Of a stretch of DNA of 46,563 nt, positions 43,936-46,563 are shown piece by piece. Below the pieces are notes generated by a model that saw only the letters and a program-made list of their open reading frames with translations, made no database searches and was not told where the DNA came from. The DNA comes from Pseudomonadota bacterium (GTDB lineage Bacteria; Myxococcota_A; UBA9160; SZUA-336). Location of the stretch: NCBI GenBank assembly GCA_003247575.1, contig QJZC01000012.1:1-46563 (forward strand), given 5' to 3'. How positions within the stretch are numbered: the stretch's first letter is position 1; every line of letters begins with the position of its first letter. Both the position numbers and the translations under genes were made by a program.

Positions 43936-44751
43936 CTAGGCGTAGGCCTGCGAGAGTTCCTTGATCTGTTCCGAGAGCGTCGTGCGCACGTCGGCGATTT
44001 CCTCGGAGCCCAATCCGAGCGCGTCCAGAAACGATTGATCTTCTTCCGGGGCGTGGATGTGATCGGACCACCCGTCGGAATGGCCGTCCGTCAGAATGTG
44101 AGCGGCGTGGACCAACGAAGCGACGGCGTGCGCGGGCTCGGCTGCGTCGGTCGGTGCGTGATGGAACGAGAACGAGTCGCACAGAATCGTCGGAAAGCCC
44201 CAGCGTTTCGAGATCCGCGCGAGCCGCTGGCCATGCGTCTCCCCGCAGAGCTCGAGTTCGAGCGTGAGTAGGTTCGTCTCGGGAGACGATTCCGCCTCGG
44301 TCACGCGATCGACCAGAGCGCAGTACTCTGGGCCGTACTCCTGGGCCAGCTCGACGATGCCCAGCTCGTGGAGCAAGCCGGCCAAGTAGGCTTCTGCATC
44401 GTGCGGCCAGCTGAGACAGCGCGAGATCAGCTGTGCTCCGCATCCGACCTCGAGGCTGTGGAGCCAGAGTGCGTCGCCGCTGAGTTTTCCGATCTGTACG
44501 CCACGTGTGCGATTTGCGATCAGCACCGATGACGCGATCGATGCCACGGTCGGTACACCGAGGATGACGACGGCGCGTTCCAGGCGTGTGATGCGCCCTT
44601 CCATCCCATAGAGGGCGGAGTTGGCGACCTTGAGCACCTGCGCGGCGAGCTGCGGCGAGCTCGCGACCACGCTTCCGAACTCGTCGATGCGTACGTTTTC
44701 GTCGCTGGCCAGATTGAGGATCTGGCCGAGCAGGGCGATTTCGGAGCTCAT
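43936..44751 (-). CDS. HDOD-domain signalling protein
   Basis: The 271-residue protein is almost entirely an HDOD domain, an inactive relative of HD phosphohydrolases found in bacterial signalling. The segments IDEFGSVVASSPQLAAQVLKVANSA-type helix (residues 23-46) and AVVILGVPTVASIASS are characteristic. The position of the HD pair reads His128-Glu129 in LLHELG, so metal-dependent catalysis is unlikely, as is normal for HDOD. The ATG at 44751 overlaps the stop of the HD-GYP gene (ATGA), so the two are co-translated. HDOD proteins often bind or regulate other signalling proteins, and the HD-GYP partner is an obvious candidate. It lies about 250 bases from the divergent-looking small exported protein gene, which is on the same strand. 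Confidence 0.88.
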   Translation of the reverse strand: MSSEIALLGQILNLASDENVRIDEFGSVVASSPQLAAQVLKVANSALYGMEGRITRLERAVVILGVPTVASIASSVLIANRTRGVQIGKLSGDALWLHSLEVGCGAQLISRCLSWPHDAEAYLAGLLHELGIVELAQEYGPEYCALVDRVTEAESSPETNLLTLELELCGETHGQRLARISKRWGFPTILCDSFSFHHAPTDAAEPAHAVASLVHAAHILTDGHSDGWSDHIHAPEEDQSFLDALGLGSEEIADVRTTLSEQIKELSQAYA

Positions 44752-45842
44752 GTGCGCGGCACTCCTCGGCAAGCGGATAGGCAGGATTCGTAGGTGATGG
44801 TGCCGCCCAGCGATCCTTCGAGCGCAGTCCAGGTGGCTTCCGGCTCCGCGACGAAGTGTCGAACGATGCTCGGGTCGAGGCGTTGTCCCGCGGCGCGTTC
44901 GATCAGAGCGATCGCCCTCTCGTGCGGCTGAGCTTCCTTGTAGGGACGCTTCGAGCGGATCGCGTCATAGGTATCCACCACTGCGAAGATGCGCGCGTTG
45001 AGTGGGATGGCTTCGGCGCAAAGCCCTCGGGGGTATCCGCTTCCGTCCCAGGCTTCGTGATGCGCGTGTGGCACGTCCGAGGCGGTCTGCAGGAAGCGAA
45101 CCTGGTCGAGGATCGAGCCGCCCACGTATGCGTGCCGACGCATGATCTCCCACTCTTCTTCGGTGAAGCTGCCCGGCTTGAGCAGCACCGCGTCGGGAGT
45201 TCCGATCTTACCGATATCGTGGAGCAGGGCGCCGCGGTAGAGGTTCTCGAGCTCGACCGGTCCGAGGCCCATGCGCAGCCCCACCAGGACCGAATAGGTG
45301 GCGACACGCTGCGAATGGAATGCGGTCTCCTTCTCTCGAATGTCCAGCGCCGCCACCAGAGCATTGAGCGTCTGATCGTAGCTCTCGCGTAGGCGCTGCA
45401 AGGTCGCCTCCAGGTCACGCGCGTGCTTCCCGAGCTCCGATGCCATCAGCTGCGCTTCTTCCACCTGAGCGCGTCCCGCCCGTTGTCGCCGCAGCAGGTC
45501 GCCGACGACTCGGTCGAGCTCCTCGCGCAGTGCACCGTGCTGGATCGTGTCCGCGGCACCTGCCCGAAAGCAGTCGCGGATCAGGCTCGCCGGCGCATCG
45601 TCAGCGTGGACCACCACCGCGGGCTTCTCGGGCCAGCGCAGCCGGTGGCGGCGCAGCGCCCGGAGTCCCTCTCGTTCGAACTCGCTGGGGCAGAGAATCC
45701 GCAGATCGCAGGAGGCCCCGTCCTCCACGCGCACGACCTCGAAGCGCAGGTCTCCCAGCACCTCGTCGGGGACCTCCGGGCCCGCCAGGATCCTCACCGG
45801 ATCCTTGCCCTCGCGCCCTGCCTGGGTCCTGCCGCCGCTCAT
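44748..45842 (-). CDS. HD-GYP domain cyclic-di-GMP phosphodiesterase with receiver-like N-terminus
   Basis: The 364-residue protein ends in an HD-GYP domain, which hydrolyses cyclic di-GMP. Numbered from the GTG one codon before, His209-Asp210 lie in GALLHDIGKIG and the GYP signature in HHEAWDGSGYP is at 262-272. Residues ~15-120 have a receiver-like alternation (VRILAGPEVPDEV, PAVVVHADDAP, FRAGAADTI) but no clear phosphoacceptor aspartate. A helix at about 125-160 links the halves. A GTG directly precedes the ATG at 45842, so the exact start is uncertain by one codon. The stop overlaps the HDOD start. The cognate diguanylate cyclase and input signal are not in the window. It lies about 220 bases from the tRNA-Asp gene. 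Confidence 0.92.
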   Translation of the reverse strand: MSGGRTQAGREGKDPVRILAGPEVPDEVLGDLRFEVVRVEDGASCDLRILCPSEFEREGLRALRRHRLRWPEKPAVVVHADDAPASLIRDCFRAGAADTIQHGALREELDRVVGDLLRRQRAGRAQVEEAQLMASELGKHARDLEATLQRLRESYDQTLNALVAALDIREKETAFHSQRVATYSVLVGLRMGLGPVELENLYRGALLHDIGKIGTPDAVLLKPGSFTEEEWEIMRRHAYVGGSILDQVRFLQTASDVPHAHHEAWDGSGYPRGLCAEAIPLNARIFAVVDTYDAIRSKRPYKEAQPHERAIALIERAAGQRLDPSIVRHFVAEPEATWTALEGSLGGTITYESCLSACRGVPRT

Positions 45843-46068
45843 CACTCCGCTGCATCGTCCAATCCTTCGCGAACCTGAGCCGGCCTCAGCCCCGCAGCCG
45901 AGTCCGGCTCGGGCTCGAAAAACCTAGCGATTTCCGATCGCCAAAAGGCTCAGCGAGGATCGTGGCCAGACATCCTCGCCGGCCGCAGCGGGCGTCTCGA
46001 GCGTCCGAGGAGACAAAGCGATTGCGCAATGGGGGACCTTGTTGTATTCCCTTGCCCTCGCACCAAGG

Positions 46069-46145
46069 GGGGCGGTAGTTCAACCGGTTAGAGCACCGGC
46101 CTGTCACGCCGGAAGTTGCGGGTTCGAGTCCCGTCCGCCCCGCCA
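46069..46145 (+). tRNA. tRNA-Asp (anticodon GUC)
   Basis: The 77-base sequence folds as a tRNA. The acceptor GGGGCGG (46069-46075) pairs with CCGCCCC (46135-46141), with discriminator G and an encoded CCA. The anticodon loop contains CTGTCAC, giving GUC for aspartate. The T-arm has the expected GTTCGAGTC. It is followed after about 100 bases by an integrase gene, so the 3' end probably serves as the attachment site of an integrated element. Confidence 0.95.
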
Positions 46146-46184
46146 GATTCTCAACAAAATCGGGCACTTACAAGCCCGACCTCA

Positions 46185-46206
46185 CGCGTGGACAACGCGT
46201 GGACAA
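46185..46206. repeat. Two tandem 11-base repeats between tRNA-Asp and the integrase gene
   Basis: CGCGTGGACAA occurs twice in direct tandem at 46185-46195 and 46196-46206, 40 bases downstream of the tRNA 3' end. Closely spaced direct repeats beside an attachment site are typical of arm-type sites bound by tyrosine recombinases. A weak hairpin (CGGGC/GCCCG, 46161-46178) lies between the tRNA and the repeats. Confidence 0.5.
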
Positions 46207-46247
46207 TCCGAGACTTCAGCGGGTCCACCTATACTAAAGGCACTCCA

Positions 46248-46563
46248 TGCAGGACGGCATGGAGTGGCACGAGCGCTTGAGCAGGGCGCGCCGGATCGGG
46301 CGCGTGTTCGAGCGCAAAGGTAAGGGCCGGAACGGGAAGCCTCGGACCGGCTACATGCTCGTGTTCCCCGCGTCCATCACGCCGCGGTACCTCTACTCGG
46401 CGAAGGGGAGCGGCTTCCCGACACGAGAGGCGGCACAGGCGGCTCTCGACGCGATCCACCATCGGATTGCGGGAGGCGAGACCGCTCAACAGGCGGTCTC
46501 CTACTTCGCACCGGAGCGGTCCAAGACCCATACCGTCGGCTCCTACATCGATTTGTACATCGA
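46248..46563 (+). CDS. Tyrosine-recombinase integrase, N-terminal part (runs off the window)
   Basis: The frame starts with ATG at 46248, preceded by AAAGG, and is still open at the window end after 105 codons. The N-terminus (RIGRVFERKGKGRNG, then TGYMLVF, a strand-rich stretch and GFPTREAAQAALDAIHHR) looks like the arm-binding domain of phage-type integrases. The following SKTHTVGSYIDLYI is typical of the start of the core-binding domain. The catalytic domain lies outside. The position directly downstream of tRNA-Asp supports an integrase that inserts its element into the tRNA 3' end. An in-frame ATG at 46260 is an alternative start. Confidence 0.7.

Noticed and set aside
46161..46178. Hairpin after tRNA-Asp as an intrinsic terminator
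   Set aside because: The stem is only five base pairs and no T-run follows.

Overview
The window is a gene-dense, GC-rich bacterial chromosome segment with 37 recognisable protein genes, one tRNA gene and very short intergenic spaces. The mix suggests an uncultured lineage of deltaproteobacterial grade (Myxococcota, Binatota or a relative). It holds paired acyl-CoA dehydrogenases, an adenosylcobalamin-dependent ribonucleotide reductase, a very large hybrid histidine kinase with a Ser/Thr-kinase-like N-terminus, an FHA protein beside a Ser/Thr kinase, ExbB/ExbD-type motor proteins and HD-GYP/HDOD proteins. This placement is an inference; there is no rRNA or marker gene to fix it.

Region 1 (1-7,600) starts with a chorismate-lyase-like (DUF98) gene. 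A flavin monooxygenase follows, with a convergent SDR dehydrogenase and a type-B carboxylesterase. The last three could form a dehydrogenase, Baeyer-Villiger, esterase route, although this is unproven. A membrane M48 metalloprotease and an exported S8 subtilase converge at 5,843-5,852. Region 2 (7,600-17,750) holds a long spacer, a winged-helix regulator with a helical-repeat tail, 3-hydroxybutyryl-CoA dehydrogenase, a Tat-exported split-barrel-like protein, an HtrA-like protease and the class II ribonucleotide reductase. It ends with a two-gene acyl-CoA dehydrogenase operon behind a promoter that carries an operator-like palindrome. Region 3 (17,750-24,850, all on the minus strand) is carbohydrate metabolism: MalQ, GlgX and a GPH-type sugar symporter, with a SurA-like/DsbA-like fusion lipoprotein between them.

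Region 4 (24,974-30,739, minus strand) is the most unusual part. Eight closely spaced or overlapping genes encode a lipoprotein, two single-span periplasmic proteins (one built like TonB), a lytic transglycosylase, a secreted coiled-coil protein, a small secreted protein, ExbB and ExbD. It looks like a self-contained proton-powered envelope machine with no recognisable TonB C-terminal domain, receptor, TolA, TolB or Pal. Region 5 (31,093-33,437) holds an exported pentapeptide-repeat protein and an endonuclease Q homologue.

Region 6 (33,620-45,842) is a signalling block. It contains a VWA lipoprotein, a 2,121-residue hybrid histidine kinase whose kinase-like and NTPase-like front modules both look degenerate, a membrane-anchored Ser/Thr kinase with an FHA protein and a small exported protein, and a translationally coupled HD-GYP/HDOD pair. 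The window ends with tRNA-Asp(GUC) followed at once by the start of a tyrosine-recombinase gene. This is the usual edge of an integrated element, most of which lies beyond the window.

All calls come from reading translated sequences and motifs by eye. No database search was run.
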